NCBI GenBank assembly: GCA_963838885.1
Contig: CAWITB010000004.1
Location: forward strand, 124,001 to 188,000
Length of the DNA: 64,000 bases
Direction of reading: 5' to 3'
From: JAICMB01 sp963838885
Lineage (GTDB): Bacteria; Acidobacteriota; Terriglobia; Bryobacterales; Bryobacteraceae
In this document: positions 1-10,102 of the stretch, piece after piece
Layout of the letters: each line of letters begins with the position of its first letter
How positions within the stretch are numbered: the first letter of the stretch is position 1
The notes under the pieces: generated by a model
The model's database searches: none
The model's input: only the letters and a program-made list of their open reading frames with translations
What the model was told of the DNA's origin: nothing
Made by a program: the position numbers and the translations under genes

Positions 1-1823
1 TGGCCCGACCTGCAGGCCCGTCACATTTATTGGGACGATGCCCATCACTTGGACACGCCGCAAACGCTCCAGCAGGCGATCCGACAGGCCGCCTTTTTCA
101 AAATCAATGGAATCGCGATTAAGCTCGAGGGACATTTCCAGTTCAAGAGCGCTCCGGCGGTAGCCGAGCCGCAAGCCTTGTCCCCAGCCCAGCTCCAGGA
201 GCTTACCTCCTACGCTCTGCGCTATCACGTGCAGTTGATTCCGTACCTCGACGCTCCCGCGCACATCGCATTTATCCTCAAGCATCCGGAGTACGCGAAC
301 CTGCGCGAGTTTCCAGACAGCAATTACGAGATCTGCGCCGTCAATCCCGCATCCTATCAACTCTTCGAAGGAATGTTTCAGGACCTGCTCGATGCCAACA
401 AGGGCGTCAAGTACATTTATCTCTCGACCGACGAGCCGTACTATGTCGGCCTGGCGCACAATAATCAGTGCGATGAGCAGGCGCCCGCAAAAGAGTTGGG
501 CAGCCGCGGCAAACTGCTTGCCCAATTCGTGACAAAAATTGCCGGCTACCTGCACGGCCGCGGCCGCACCGTGGTGTTCTGGGGAGAGTACCCGCTCACG
601 ACCTCCGACATTCCCGCCCTCCCGCCCTATGTGATCAATGGCGAAGTCTACGGCCCGGAGTTCGACGCGGCCTTCCGTCGGCGCGGCATCCGCCAGATGA
701 TCTATACCTCCTCCGAAGGCGAAGAAAAGCTCTTCCCCGCGTATTTCAATCTGCCCCCGTCGAAGCGGCTGCATGCGGGTCAACCTCCCGCCCCGCATAT
801 CGCTGAGACATTTCAAAAGATCTCCTACGACACCGCCCGCCGAAATGCGGATCTCATCGGCGCCGTAAACGCCGGCTGGGGCGATATGGGCCTCCATCCC
901 GAAACATTTTGGCTCGGTTATGCAACTGCCGCCGCTGCTGCCTGGCATCCCGCGACGCCCGATCCCGAGGAGAGCGCCGCTACTTTTTACCCGCTTTATT
1001 ACGGCCCGCGCATCGTCAACATGGACCGTGTTTACCAGCTCATGAGCACGCAAGCCGAATTCTGGTCCGATAGTTGGGAGACGGAGCCTTCCAAAGCGCG
1101 CAAACCAATCTGGGGCAATTCCGCTGGAATTTTCAACCCGCCTAAGCCCGCGCACGATCAAACTCTGCCGCTTCCCCCGCGCCCGCCGCCGATCTTTCGT
1201 ACAGCTCGGATTGGACGCGGCAGAACGCGAGGCGCCTCGACTTGGCATCGGATTTCCTGACGGACTGCGACCGGGTGTCCGCATTGCTCTACGAGAATCT
1301 ACGCCGAGCCGATCAAAACCGCTACAACCTCGAAGTGTTCCTTTCGATCGCCAAACTGTACCGGCAGAATCTCGAAATGATTCGCGACATAGGCCGCATC
1401 GACGCGTTACTGCGCGATGCCGCCGCGCAAGCCGGAAATGGCCGCAGCCGTGAAGCCGTGCGCTTCGTGGATCGCGCGCTCGCGACCGCCAGAGCCATTC
1501 AACTATCGCGCAATCGCGCCCTCGCCGATGCCGTCGCAACGTGGCGCCAATCGTGGCTGCCGCGCGTGGCGGAAGCCAACGGGCGCCGCTTTCTGCACGA
1601 GCTCGACGACGTCAAGGACCACCTGCCGGACCGCACCACGGACATGAGCTATCTGGTCTACCGCGAGCTCCTGCTTCCCTTCGGCGATTGGATAAACCAG
1701 GTGCGCAACGCGCGCAATGCCTATGCCCTCGCCCATGCCATTCCCGCGCGCAGCGACCGTTTCGATTGGGCGGATCTGAAGCCCGTATCCGAATCGCAAC
1801 TGTTCGAGATCCCGCTGGAGTAA
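1..1823 (+). CDS. GH20-like glycoside hydrolase, 5' truncated by the window, one frameshift
   Basis: The reading frame is already open at base 1, so the N-terminus lies outside the window. The first part resembles the TIM barrel of family 20 beta-hexosaminidases: a substrate-side DAPAH motif, a HPEY segment and an acidic pair in LSTDEPYY, the position of the catalytic Asp-Glu pair of GH20. After residue ~390 the frame runs into unrelated sequence and stops at 1260. A helical C-terminal part continues in another frame (AADLSYSSDW onward, to 1823). A run of five C at 1174-1178 sits at the switch. One more C would give a continuous LPLPPAPAADLS reading. I read this as one gene of more than 600 residues carrying a one-base deletion or sequence error. 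Substrate is unknown. Confidence 0.7.
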
Positions 1824-1826
1824 ACG

Positions 1827-3215
1827 ATGAAATCATCCCTATTGGCCGTTGCCTTCCTCACCGCCGCGCTGGCGCAAGAGACCGTCGTCGTACGACCCAA
1901 GGAGATCGACGATGTCCTCGTGAATCCAGGCATCGGCTTCACCACGTTTCAGCGCTTTAACGGCGACGATCTAAACCCCGGCGAAGGCTGGACGGAAGGT
2001 TATCCCATCGTCTATCAAGATTTCAAGGGATCGCTCCATAACAAAAACTATCCCCAGACCTCCATCGCCTACTTTCGTATCTATTGGCGATTCATCGAGC
2101 CTGAAAACGGAAAATATCGTTGGGATCTGCTCGATAAAGCCCTCCGCACGGCGCACGACCGCAAACAAACCCTGATGTTGCGCATTGCGCCTTACGGAAC
2201 GAAGGACGACAACGACGTGCCCGACTGGTATCGCGCGATGGTGGGCAATGAAAGCGGAAAAACGTCCATCGCGAAATGGAGGACGAACCCCGAAGACCCG
2301 CGTTACGCGGAGTACTTCGGGAGAATGATTCGAGAAGTCGGGCAGCGCTATGATGGCGACCCCCGCCTGGAAAGCGTCGATCTGGCGATCGTGGGCGCCT
2401 GGGGCGAGGGCGCCGGAGCGGACCAGCTCAGCGATGCGACCCGGCGCGCTCTTGTGGACAGCTACATCGAATCGTTCGATAAAACTCCGCTCGTCATGAT
2501 GCTGACGGACGCAAAGACAAACGGCTACGGGCTATCGAAAAAGCCCGTCGGCTGGCGCGTCGATTGCCTCGGCGACATGGGAGGATTCGCGAGGCCGAAC
2601 TGGTCGCACATGCAGGATCGCTATCCGGAATCGATCGTCGACTTCGGCATGAAGGACGCGTGGAAAAAGGCGCCGGTCGAGTTCGAGGCTTGCTGGGTTA
2701 TGCAGCATTGGCTCGACAAAGGATGGGACGTGAATTACATCGTCGACCAATCCCTCAAATGGCACATCACGTCCTTCAATGCAAAGTCCTCGGCGGTGCC
2801 GCCGCAATGGCAACCCGTCGTGGATCGCTGGCTCAAAAAAATGGGCTATCGCTTCGTGCTGCGCCGGTTCACCTATCCGGCGTCTGTAGGCTTGCAGGGC
2901 AAGATCGCCTTCACGACCTGGTGGGAAAACAAGGGCGTGGCCCCGTGCTATCACCGCTTTCCTTTGGCGCTGCGGCTGAAGGGCGCAGGCGCCGAGCGGG
3001 TAGTGCTGACCGACGCGGATATCCGCAACTGGCTCCCCGGCGACGATATTTACGACAGCGCCGTCTTCGTTCCGCCGGGACTGCCGGCGGGCAATTATGA
3101 CTTGTCTATAGCGATTGTCGATCCAGTGTCCCACGCCCCCACTGTCAAACTCGCTATTGCCGGCATCGAAGACAACGGCTGGTATCCGCTCGGCGCCATT
3201 CGCGTCGAGCCGTAA
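1827..3215 (+). CDS. Secreted DUF4832-type protein, GH42-like barrel
   Basis: A 462-residue protein with a short signal peptide (MKSSLLAVAFLTAALAQ). It begins with VNPGIGFTTFQRF, typical of DUF4832 / beta-galactosidase-like proteins, continues with a barrel region (YFRIYWRFIEPENGKYRWD, then VGAWGEG with a candidate catalytic Glu), and ends in a beta-sandwich domain from about residue 355 (FTTWWENKGVAPCY, LPAGNYDLSIAIVDP). The ATG follows the upstream stop by 3 bases, with GGAG just upstream, so it probably shares a transcript with the GH20-like gene. The fold suggests action on plant or microbial glycans outside the cytoplasm. No substrate can be assigned. Confidence 0.75.
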   Translation: MKSSLLAVAFLTAALAQETVVVRPKEIDDVLVNPGIGFTTFQRFNGDDLNPGEGWTEGYPIVYQDFKGSLHNKNYPQTSIAYFRIYWRFIEPENGKYRWDLLDKALRTAHDRKQTLMLRIAPYGTKDDNDVPDWYRAMVGNESGKTSIAKWRTNPEDPRYAEYFGRMIREVGQRYDGDPRLESVDLAIVGAWGEGAGADQLSDATRRALVDSYIESFDKTPLVMMLTDAKTNGYGLSKKPVGWRVDCLGDMGGFARPNWSHMQDRYPESIVDFGMKDAWKKAPVEFEACWVMQHWLDKGWDVNYIVDQSLKWHITSFNAKSSAVPPQWQPVVDRWLKKMGYRFVLRRFTYPASVGLQGKIAFTTWWENKGVAPCYHRFPLALRLKGAGAERVVLTDADIRNWLPGDDIYDSAVFVPPGLPAGNYDLSIAIVDPVSHAPTVKLAIAGIEDNGWYPLGAIRVEP

Positions 3216-3227
3216 ATTCATTGCGCG

Positions 3228-5198
3228 CTATCGCGGTTTCAGCTCCAGCGTCACCGCGTCATTCTCAACATTGGCGCCGGCCGCAATTTGATAACGGCGC
3301 TCGCCGGCCGTGGCGTCGATGCGCTCTACAAACTCACGCCGCACGCCGTTCTCTCTCCACAGATGCGTAATTTGTAATTGTCCCGCGGGCGGCGCCGCGG
3401 CCGCGTACACTGCCAGGCGAATGCTATCGATAGAAGGCCCGCTGGTCCGAAGACGCACATAAACGCGCTTGGTTCCGTGCGGCACATCGCGCACTTGCTC
3501 GAAAGCCTCCGGCCACAACAGCAGCCGGTCGATCTTCTCGCCGTCTAGCCACGCAAGTTTCTTTGGATACGACCAGAGCGTCTGAAACGGCCCATCCGGC
3601 GATAAAGCCCATTCAATATAAGCCGCTCCCGCGGGACTCATAACCGCCGTGTGGCGAACCTCCGCCGTCAGCTTGTCTGGAGCGAGTCCATCGCGCAAAT
3701 CCAAAAAGCGCGCTCCCGCATCGAAACCCGTCAGCGTCGCCCCATTTGCCGAGAGCTCGAACACGGCCGCCCCCGTCTTATCCGCCGCCGGAGCGAGAAA
3801 GGACTGCCCGGCCTCCTTCACCACATCCAGGTTCCGCGCCTTCACGCGATCCAAACGAACCGGCACGGCAATGCGCTTCGCCGCGGCTCCGCTCGTATAA
3901 ATCATCTCGTTGTCGCCGCTCTCGATCGCGGGCAGTGTGCGCGGATTCAGTTGAATACGGGACGTCAGGTTCAGCCCCTCAATCCTCGCCGGCGGCCCCT
4001 TGCGCGTGATTCTCACCTCATAGCCATAGCTGCCGCTCACGGCGGTCCACCGCCCGTGCTCCGTCTTCACGATCACCGCCGGTTCCACGCTCCAATCACC
4101 GTCGTACGGACCATGCAGTTCTCCCGCTTCGTCCCAACTTGCGCCGCCATCTCTCGATGTCGCAACTGAGATGGACGACGCCGTCGAGCGCATTGAGGCA
4201 TGCATCCGAAATCGCGCATCGATGATCACGTACGGGCTTGGCATTTGAAAAACGAGCGCGCCATCGCCTCCCACCGTGGGAGGCGCATATTCAATCCTGC
4301 CCGTCGCCCACAGCCGCTTGTCTTTTTGACTATGCGGACCATCTTCGGTTCGGATATGGTAAGCCGCAATCTCCTGTGGAAACTCGCTCCACTGCCTTCC
4401 ATCGAATTTGTACGGAAGATAGAACAATCCCGCTTCTTCCGGACGAAAGTACCGGATCAGCTTTTCCCCGGGCCGCAAAGTGAAGTCCATGCTGTGACCC
4501 AGCGAATATCGCGTGTACGGAAATAAACGATTGTCGTTCGCCGTCGTGAACAATTCCGCCAGATCCGGAATTGCCGCCGCGCGAACATCCGCCGGATACC
4601 ACGGATAATCGACCGTTCCTTCTTTCGTCTGTTTGGGCGAAGCGAGTTTTCCAAGCATGATGCCCGGGTCCTTCTCGAGCTGCCGGACACAAGCCACGGG
4701 CTTCCCGCGAAAGCTCCCTTCTCCCGCGACGTTGTAGCCCATCATGTCGGAATCGAAGTAGTGATACGCGCCGTCGTAGAACACCTCGGCCACCGTATGT
4801 CCCGTGAGAAACCATACCCGCGCATCTTTGAAGCCGCCCGCTTCGTACACCGCTTCGAGCAGGGGCGCGATGTGGTAGCAGAGTCCGAATCCGTAGCTGT
4901 TCAGCAGCTTCATGGGGTCAAGCACTTCGCCCGCCGGCTCTTCATACGTCCAGCCCGCGATGTGATACCAGAAGCCCGGTTTAACAAACCGTCCGTCCGT
5001 CAGAAAAAATCTCCAGATCGCTTCCGCCTTCTCGCGCGGACTTTCGGCGTGCGCCTGGCGTGTAATGGCCTCCGCGAATTTCTTCAGATCCGTCGAATCC
5101 GGCTGCCCCCTGCGCAGCACCTTAGGCGAGTAGACCTGCGCCGCGAGGGAAACCACAAGAGCAAGTAACGCAAAAAGGCGCAACGGGAAAGATCTCAT
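3228..5198 (-). CDS. Secreted transglutaminase-like protein
   Basis: A 656-residue protein with a signal peptide (SFPLRLFALLALVVSLAAQ). The N-terminal third has a papain-like transglutaminase core: Cys in GFGLCYHIAPLLEAVY (~residue 108), His in FLTGHTVAEVFYDG (~135) and Asp in YHYFDSDMMGYN (~150), in the order Cys-His-Asp. The remainder is beta-rich and may bind carbohydrate or act as a scaffold (ARFRMHASMR, EVRITRKG, YVRLRTSG). It converges on the DUF4832 gene with only 12 bases between them. Proteins of this design occur among exported acidobacterial and planctomycete proteins, but the reaction is unknown: it could be a peptidase or a transamidase. Confidence 0.6.
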   Translation of the reverse strand: MRSFPLRLFALLALVVSLAAQVYSPKVLRRGQPDSTDLKKFAEAITRQAHAESPREKAEAIWRFFLTDGRFVKPGFWYHIAGWTYEEPAGEVLDPMKLLNSYGFGLCYHIAPLLEAVYEAGGFKDARVWFLTGHTVAEVFYDGAYHYFDSDMMGYNVAGEGSFRGKPVACVRQLEKDPGIMLGKLASPKQTKEGTVDYPWYPADVRAAAIPDLAELFTTANDNRLFPYTRYSLGHSMDFTLRPGEKLIRYFRPEEAGLFYLPYKFDGRQWSEFPQEIAAYHIRTEDGPHSQKDKRLWATGRIEYAPPTVGGDGALVFQMPSPYVIIDARFRMHASMRSTASSISVATSRDGGASWDEAGELHGPYDGDWSVEPAVIVKTEHGRWTAVSGSYGYEVRITRKGPPARIEGLNLTSRIQLNPRTLPAIESGDNEMIYTSGAAAKRIAVPVRLDRVKARNLDVVKEAGQSFLAPAADKTGAAVFELSANGATLTGFDAGARFLDLRDGLAPDKLTAEVRHTAVMSPAGAAYIEWALSPDGPFQTLWSYPKKLAWLDGEKIDRLLLWPEAFEQVRDVPHGTKRVYVRLRTSGPSIDSIRLAVYAAAAPPAGQLQITHLWRENGVRREFVERIDATAGERRYQIAAGANVENDAVTLELKPR

Positions 5199-5500
5199 GT
5201 ATTGCCGCCGGATACTGAATTTTAGCCGATTACAGCTACCGTGCTCTGCTCTGAAGCCCGTCGCAGGCTACCTGAAGCAAGCACCCGCGAGCCCGGCTTC
5301 GAGTGACGCTCTCCCATACCTCCGCAGCTATCTAACGCGGTGACGCGCTCGGGAACGAACGATGCCCGTACCGAATTTTTGCCTATAAGGGGCCCACGCC
5401 CGTACATCTGTTTGCGCAAGGCGCCGGTGACGCGCCAGAATCTCGTGTCCACTGCTTACTTGCGCCCAGCACGGAAGTTCGCGTTATAATTCCCCCATCC
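5199..5500. other. Divergent intergenic region
   Basis: About 300 bases separate the leftward transglutaminase-like gene from the rightward beta-galactosidase-like gene, so promoters for both should lie here. A leftward reading frame (5222-5452) has no recognisable domain and ordinary intergenic composition, so I do not call it. No RNA gene or convincing operator is visible. Confidence 0.5.
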
Positions 5501-8092
5501 ATGGCCAAGCTCACCCTCCTTCTCGCGCTCACTGCTTGCGCGCCCGCCGCCTGGAGCGCCCAAATCGTCCTCCCTGCAAACGCCTTCGAGCGCGATGCCC
5601 CCGTTCACGCCATCTTTAGAACCGAACGCCTCGCCACCGGAACGGGCCAGCTCAAGATCGACTGGACGGACGTGGACGGCCGGCTCGTGGACACTCGGAC
5701 CATTCCAGTAGATCTGGACGACGAAACCGACGTGGGCTTTGTTCTCGATCTACGCCGCGCCGTCGCGATGCAGAACGAAGTGCGCGCCCATTTCACCTTC
5801 GATGGAATGGACAAAAAGGGCGCGAAGGATCACCGCGACGAAACTGCGGCCGCCGCCTTCGTCGCCAAGCCTCCTGTCCATACATGGTGGGACTACAACA
5901 TCGTCATGTGGCAGCGCCACAGCCCGGAGATGTTTCGCGTCCTCAAGACCCTGGGCATAAACGGCGGCGAATACGGCGGCCGTGAACACACGCCGCCCGA
6001 ATTTCTCCTGAGCAACGATCTCCGCTGGTACGCCGAAAACATCGCCACCGATTTCTACTCCGCCTACCATCACTATTACCCCGATCGCAATAACGGGTTT
6101 GAGTATCGCGCCGCCAAGCAGCTCTATGAGAAAGACCCCTCCAGCCTGGAGCCGTTCAAACGCCATCCCAGCCTGACCGACGCCGCATGGCTCCAAAAAG
6201 TACACGACCGCCTGGTCGAATCGGCGCATACTTTTTCGCCCTACCGGCCGTTTTTCTACAGCCTTGGAGATGAAACCGGCATCGCCGAACTGGCGGCCTT
6301 CTGGGATTTCGATTTCTCGGATCAGTCGCTCGTGCCTATGCGCGAATGGCTGAAGCAGCGCTATGGAACGCTCGCCGCCCTCAACCGCCAATGGGGCGCC
6401 AACTTCACCACTTGGAACCTCGTCGTCCCCATGACCACCAACGAAGCGATGAAGCGCGCCGACGACAATCTTTCATCCTGGAGCGACTTCAAGGAGTGGA
6501 TGGATATCTGCTACGCGAACGCGCTGAAGATGGGAAGGGAGGCCGTCCAATCCGTCGACCCGGAAGCTTATGTCGGCATCGGCGGCGGCCAGATGCCCGG
6601 TTGGGGCGGCTACGATTATTCGCGTATCACGAAGTCTCTGAATGCCATCGAGCCGTACGATATCGGCAATAACATCGAAATGATCCGCTCGTTCAATCCC
6701 AATATGGCCGTCGTGACCACCGGATTCGCGCACGGCCCCTGGGAGAAGCACCGCGTCTGGTACGAGTTTCTGCACGGCAATCGCGGCCTCATCCTGTGGG
6801 ACGACAAGAGCGAGTTCGTCGACAAGAATGGCGCCGTTGAAGAGCGCGGCCGCGAATCCGAGCCCTACTACAACGAGATCCGCAGCGGCCTCGGCGCGCT
6901 GTTGATTAACAGCCGCAGGCTTGCCGATCCCATCGCCATTCACTACTCGCAGCCGAGCATGCGCATCGAATGGATGCTCGAACGGCGGCCCCATGGCGAT
7001 GCCTGGGTGAAGCGCTTCTCGAGCAACGAATACCGCGACAGCAATTTCCTGCGCCTGCGCGAGTCTTATTGCCGGCTGCTTGAAGACGAAGGCCTCCAAT
7101 ACAATTTCGTTTCATACGGTCAGGTGGAAGACGGCGAGCTCCTGCGCGGCGGCTACCGCGTCCTGATCCTGCCGCACTCGAGCGCATTATCCCCATCCGA
7201 AGCCGCCGCCATTCACGATTTCGTCGCGCAGGGCGGTATCGCCATCGCGGACGGCAACCCTGGCGCGTTCGACGCGCACGACCGCAAGCTGCCGCAATCG
7301 CAAGTCGCGGATCTCTTCGGCGGCGCCCACGACGCCGCGCCCAATGCCGCCGCCACGACCCCGCGCGCCTTCGGCAACGGCAAAGGCGTCTATCTCAACG
7401 TGGACGTCATTGATTATCACCGCAACCGCGTCGTCGGCAAAGGTCAGGACGTCCTCGATGCCATGGGCCGCATCCTCCGCGATGCCGGCGTGCACCCCGC
7501 TTTCACCGTAACGGACGAGCATGGACAGCAGCCCCAAGGCGTCGAAACCCACGTCTTTCAAAACGGAGGCGTCAAGATCGTCGCGCTGCTCACGAATCCC
7601 GAATTGCGCATCGAAGATCTCGGCCCGCCTGATTTCAAATCGAACGAGCGCTTCGCTCACCCGCGTACCCTCAAGCTAACGCTGCCCTCCGCATCGTACG
7701 TCGTCGATATCCGCCGCGCGAAAGCGCTCGGACGAACAACTTCAGTCAGCGTTGAACTCGATCCCTACGAGCCTTCCATCTTCGCCATTTCGCCCGAGCC
7801 CATGCCGGAGCTCCGCGTTGCCGCGCCCGCGCGCGTCGCCAGAGGCGAGACAGGACGCATCGGCTGCAGCTTCAACGCGGTTACTCCCGCCTCCATGCAC
7901 ATTTTGCGCGTGGACGTCAGCGATCCTTCCGGCAAAGCCATCGCGTATTATTCGGGTAACCTGCGGGCGCCCCATGGACGCGCGGCGTGGACGTTGCCGA
8001 TCGCCTGGAACGATCCCACCGGCGCTTGGCGCGTTCGCGTGAAAGATCTGTTAACGGGCGAAGCGCGCGACGCGCGCATCGACGTCTACTAA
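5501..8092 (+). CDS. Secreted beta-galactosidase-like protein (GH42-type, trimerisation domain)
   Basis: An 863-residue protein with a signal peptide ending near AAWSAQ. A beta domain covers residues 20-125. The GH42-like barrel follows, with WWDYNIVMW, SLGDETGI (candidate acid/base Glu, ~residue 254) and LILWDDKSEF. A flavodoxin-like trimerisation domain lies around 545-650 (YRVLILPHSSALSPSEAAAI, DFVAQGGIAIADGNPG). A C-terminal beta domain starts near 760. The size and order match large GH42-like exported proteins. It is transcribed alone and converges on the M20 peptidase gene. Substrate specificity cannot be read from the sequence. Confidence 0.75.
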   Translation: MAKLTLLLALTACAPAAWSAQIVLPANAFERDAPVHAIFRTERLATGTGQLKIDWTDVDGRLVDTRTIPVDLDDETDVGFVLDLRRAVAMQNEVRAHFTFDGMDKKGAKDHRDETAAAAFVAKPPVHTWWDYNIVMWQRHSPEMFRVLKTLGINGGEYGGREHTPPEFLLSNDLRWYAENIATDFYSAYHHYYPDRNNGFEYRAAKQLYEKDPSSLEPFKRHPSLTDAAWLQKVHDRLVESAHTFSPYRPFFYSLGDETGIAELAAFWDFDFSDQSLVPMREWLKQRYGTLAALNRQWGANFTTWNLVVPMTTNEAMKRADDNLSSWSDFKEWMDICYANALKMGREAVQSVDPEAYVGIGGGQMPGWGGYDYSRITKSLNAIEPYDIGNNIEMIRSFNPNMAVVTTGFAHGPWEKHRVWYEFLHGNRGLILWDDKSEFVDKNGAVEERGRESEPYYNEIRSGLGALLINSRRLADPIAIHYSQPSMRIEWMLERRPHGDAWVKRFSSNEYRDSNFLRLRESYCRLLEDEGLQYNFVSYGQVEDGELLRGGYRVLILPHSSALSPSEAAAIHDFVAQGGIAIADGNPGAFDAHDRKLPQSQVADLFGGAHDAAPNAAATTPRAFGNGKGVYLNVDVIDYHRNRVVGKGQDVLDAMGRILRDAGVHPAFTVTDEHGQQPQGVETHVFQNGGVKIVALLTNPELRIEDLGPPDFKSNERFAHPRTLKLTLPSASYVVDIRRAKALGRTTSVSVELDPYEPSIFAISPEPMPELRVAAPARVARGETGRIGCSFNAVTPASMHILRVDVSDPSGKAIAYYSGNLRAPHGRAAWTLPIAWNDPTGAWRVRVKDLLTGEARDARIDVY

Positions 8093-8112
8093 CACGCCGT
8101 CTACTAACACGC
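8083..8112. repeat. Perfect 15-bp tandem duplication at a convergent gene junction
   Basis: The 15-base unit CGTCTACTAACACGC occurs twice head to tail (8083-8097, 8098-8112). The stop of the rightward gene (TAA, 8090-8092) lies in copy one and the stop of the leftward M20 gene (TAG, 8104-8106) lies in copy two. Confidence 0.85.
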
Positions 8113-9408
8113 TCCGCACCATTCGCCGGCGAACAGCAACAGCGCCTTCGCGGCCGCCACCAGCGTATCGATTTCGACATATTCGTCGGCGCCATGCGTA
8201 TTGCCGCCGCGCGCTCCCCACAACACCGCCGCCATCCCGGCCGCCTGGTGCATGATAAACATATCGCACGGGCCTTCGATGCCGGTGATCGGAGGAGCCG
8301 TTCCCAGCACGGCCTCCGCGCAAGACGCCAGTCCCGTCACCAGCGCTTCCGTCTTCGAAATCGCCGATCCCGGCAGCCAGCGAATCGGAAACGCAATCTC
8401 CGGCCGTATCGTGAAAAGCTGCGGCGCCGAATCTACCACGGCGTCCATCCAGGCAAGGAACTCCCGCTCCACTTCCCCCCGCGTTTCCCCAGGCATCAGT
8501 TGCCAATAGAATTCGATATTGCAGCTCTCTGGAACCGTGATTGGCTCGGAGTAGCCCCACGGCGAAGTAGAAATCTTGGTGATCGATACGGGCACGGGAT
8601 CTTCGAGACCGGCATACATCTCGTGCGCCGGAGCTTTCGCTCTGCGCGCGGCCGCGAACTCTCGCGCCTTCGCGAGAAAATATTCGATCTGCGGAATAAC
8701 GCCCTCTGGAAATTTTCCATCTGCCAGCACGCCGCCGCGCGCTCGCAATCTAATGTGCGCCGTCCTGCCGCCCCGCTGCGCCGGACAAACGCGAAGAAAT
8801 GACGGCTCGGAGATCACTGCCGCGTCGGCGTTATACCCTCGCAATCGTCCCGCCAGCGTCCCGTTCGATCCGCCGAACTCTTCGTCCACCACGCTTTCAA
8901 AAATCAGGTCGCCTTCGAGTTGCAACCCCAATTCCTCCACCGCCGCCGCGATAAACAGGTTGGTCGCGATGCCCGCCTTCATATCGTTCGCGCCGCGCCC
9001 GTAGATGCGGTTTCCATCCACCTCCCCGCCAAACGGATCTCGCGTCCATGCTTGCGTCCCCCGCGGAACCGTGTCGATGTGCCCTGAAAGAAGCAGCGAG
9101 CGTCCTCCCCTGCCCTTCCTGCGCGCGCCGATATTGGGACGTCCCCGGTAGTTCCGCCCGGCCTCAAATAGCGGATGCTCCGCCAGACCCTCCACCTCCG
9201 GCAGCTCGTAGATGTCCGGTTCCCAGCCGTGAGCGCGCAAATAGCCCGCAATGAAACCCTGGCACGCGCCCTCCGCCCCGTCAGGCGGCGTGTTCTCCGA
9301 GGGGATTCGAATCAACTCCCGCGTGAGCGCAATCAATTCCGATTGCCGCCGTTCGACGTAGTCGTTAAGAGCCGCCGCGATGCCTTGGATATAATTTGCC
9401 TTTCGCAA
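8104..9408 (-). CDS. M20 family metallopeptidase / deacylase (ArgE/DapE-like)
   Basis: A 434-residue protein with the metal-site motifs of the M20 family: LLSGHIDTVPRG (His and Asp ligands), YGRGANDMKAG (bridging Asp), VVDEEFGG (catalytic Glu plus ligand) and NTHGADE near the C-terminus (last His ligand). A lid domain lies between. No signal peptide is evident, so a cytoplasmic role in hydrolysing N-acyl amino acids or dipeptides is likely. It is not next to arginine or lysine genes, so argE or dapE cannot be assigned. The start ATG is followed by MRKANYIQGIAAALNDYV. Confidence 0.8.
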   Translation of the reverse strand: MRKANYIQGIAAALNDYVERRQSELIALTRELIRIPSENTPPDGAEGACQGFIAGYLRAHGWEPDIYELPEVEGLAEHPLFEAGRNYRGRPNIGARRKGRGGRSLLLSGHIDTVPRGTQAWTRDPFGGEVDGNRIYGRGANDMKAGIATNLFIAAAVEELGLQLEGDLIFESVVDEEFGGSNGTLAGRLRGYNADAAVISEPSFLRVCPAQRGGRTAHIRLRARGGVLADGKFPEGVIPQIEYFLAKAREFAAARRAKAPAHEMYAGLEDPVPVSITKISTSPWGYSEPITVPESCNIEFYWQLMPGETRGEVEREFLAWMDAVVDSAPQLFTIRPEIAFPIRWLPGSAISKTEALVTGLASCAEAVLGTAPPITGIEGPCDMFIMHQAAGMAAVLWGARGGNTHGADEYVEIDTLVAAAKALLLFAGEWCGAC

Positions 9409-9694
9409 GTAAGCTTAGGCGACTCGAGCCCTATGCGTCAAATCGGTACACCCCAAGCAACGAAGAATTTGATGTGGTTAACGTACAGTTCACCGGTTAA
9501 TTACCAGGTACCGTGGAAGGTGCGCTTCGACAACGAACGCGAACGTAGCAGAGTTCCCGCCAACCGCGGACTTGGCTGAGATTCCAGGTTTAAATCGAAT
9601 CGGCGGCTGGTACGACTACGATTTGGAGCAGTTGTGTCTGATGCGGAAGCCGCTTCCGCCTGCGTTTGACCTACCGGCGCAGCGTAATGGGTAA
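9409..9694. other. Intergenic region with possible decayed coding sequence
   Basis: No intact gene. A stretch at about 9599-9694 reads IGGWYDYDLEQLCLMRKP and runs to a stop in one plus-strand frame, and 9470-9577 reads as another open segment. These may be remnants of a lost gene, but no family was recognised. Confidence 0.25.
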
Positions 9695-10102
9695 TTAGGG
9701 GATGCCGCCCTCCCGCGTCCGACTTATGCCGAGTACTCCTGCGCGCCTCGCGCGCTGAACGAAGGATCTGTCGAAGGAGACAAACACAGCGCCGGGCGGT
9801 CTGCTGCTCAAATGCATTGCATCGGCGAGTTCGATTCCCTGAGCCGTGAGTGCGAGTGCGGCGGCCACGGATGATTCGTCCTCGGCCTGCACGTTCTCGA
9901 GGCCGAGCAATTTCGTGAAGGCGTCGCGAATGGCGCCCTCCTCAAATCCGTACAGACTTCGAAGGACCCAGCCGGTTTCCAGCAATACCGTTTTCGCAAT
10001 CCAGATTTGCTCGGTCGCGAACAGGGATCGCGCGGCGGTCGCCTGCTTGGGTTCGTCGTCAGTCAGCAGGCGGACCAATACGTTAGTATCGATCGCGAGC
10101 AC
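9695..10102 (-). CDS. PIN-domain toxin, VapC-like
   Basis: A 135-residue PIN-fold RNase. The acidic residues are in order: Asp in MLAIDTNVLVRLL (~5), Glu in VLLETGWVL (~42), Asp in GIELADAMHL (~94) and Asp in VFVSFDRSFVQRA (~112). Members of this family cut RNA and are held inactive by the neighbouring antitoxin. Its start overlaps the end of the upstream AbrB-type gene by 20 bases, the usual antitoxin-first layout of VapBC modules. Confidence 0.85.
   Translation of the reverse strand: MLAIDTNVLVRLLTDDEPKQATAARSLFATEQIWIAKTVLLETGWVLRSLYGFEEGAIRDAFTKLLGLENVQAEDESSVAAALALTAQGIELADAMHLSSRPPGAVFVSFDRSFVQRARRAGVLGISRTREGGIP

Noticed and set aside
2532..3221. Minus-strand frame of 229 codons
   Set aside because: Shadow of the DUF4832 gene; composition reflects GC-rich antisense sequence.
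5222..5452. Minus-strand frame of 76 codons
   Set aside because: No domain, no ribosome site, and located where promoters of two divergent genes are expected.
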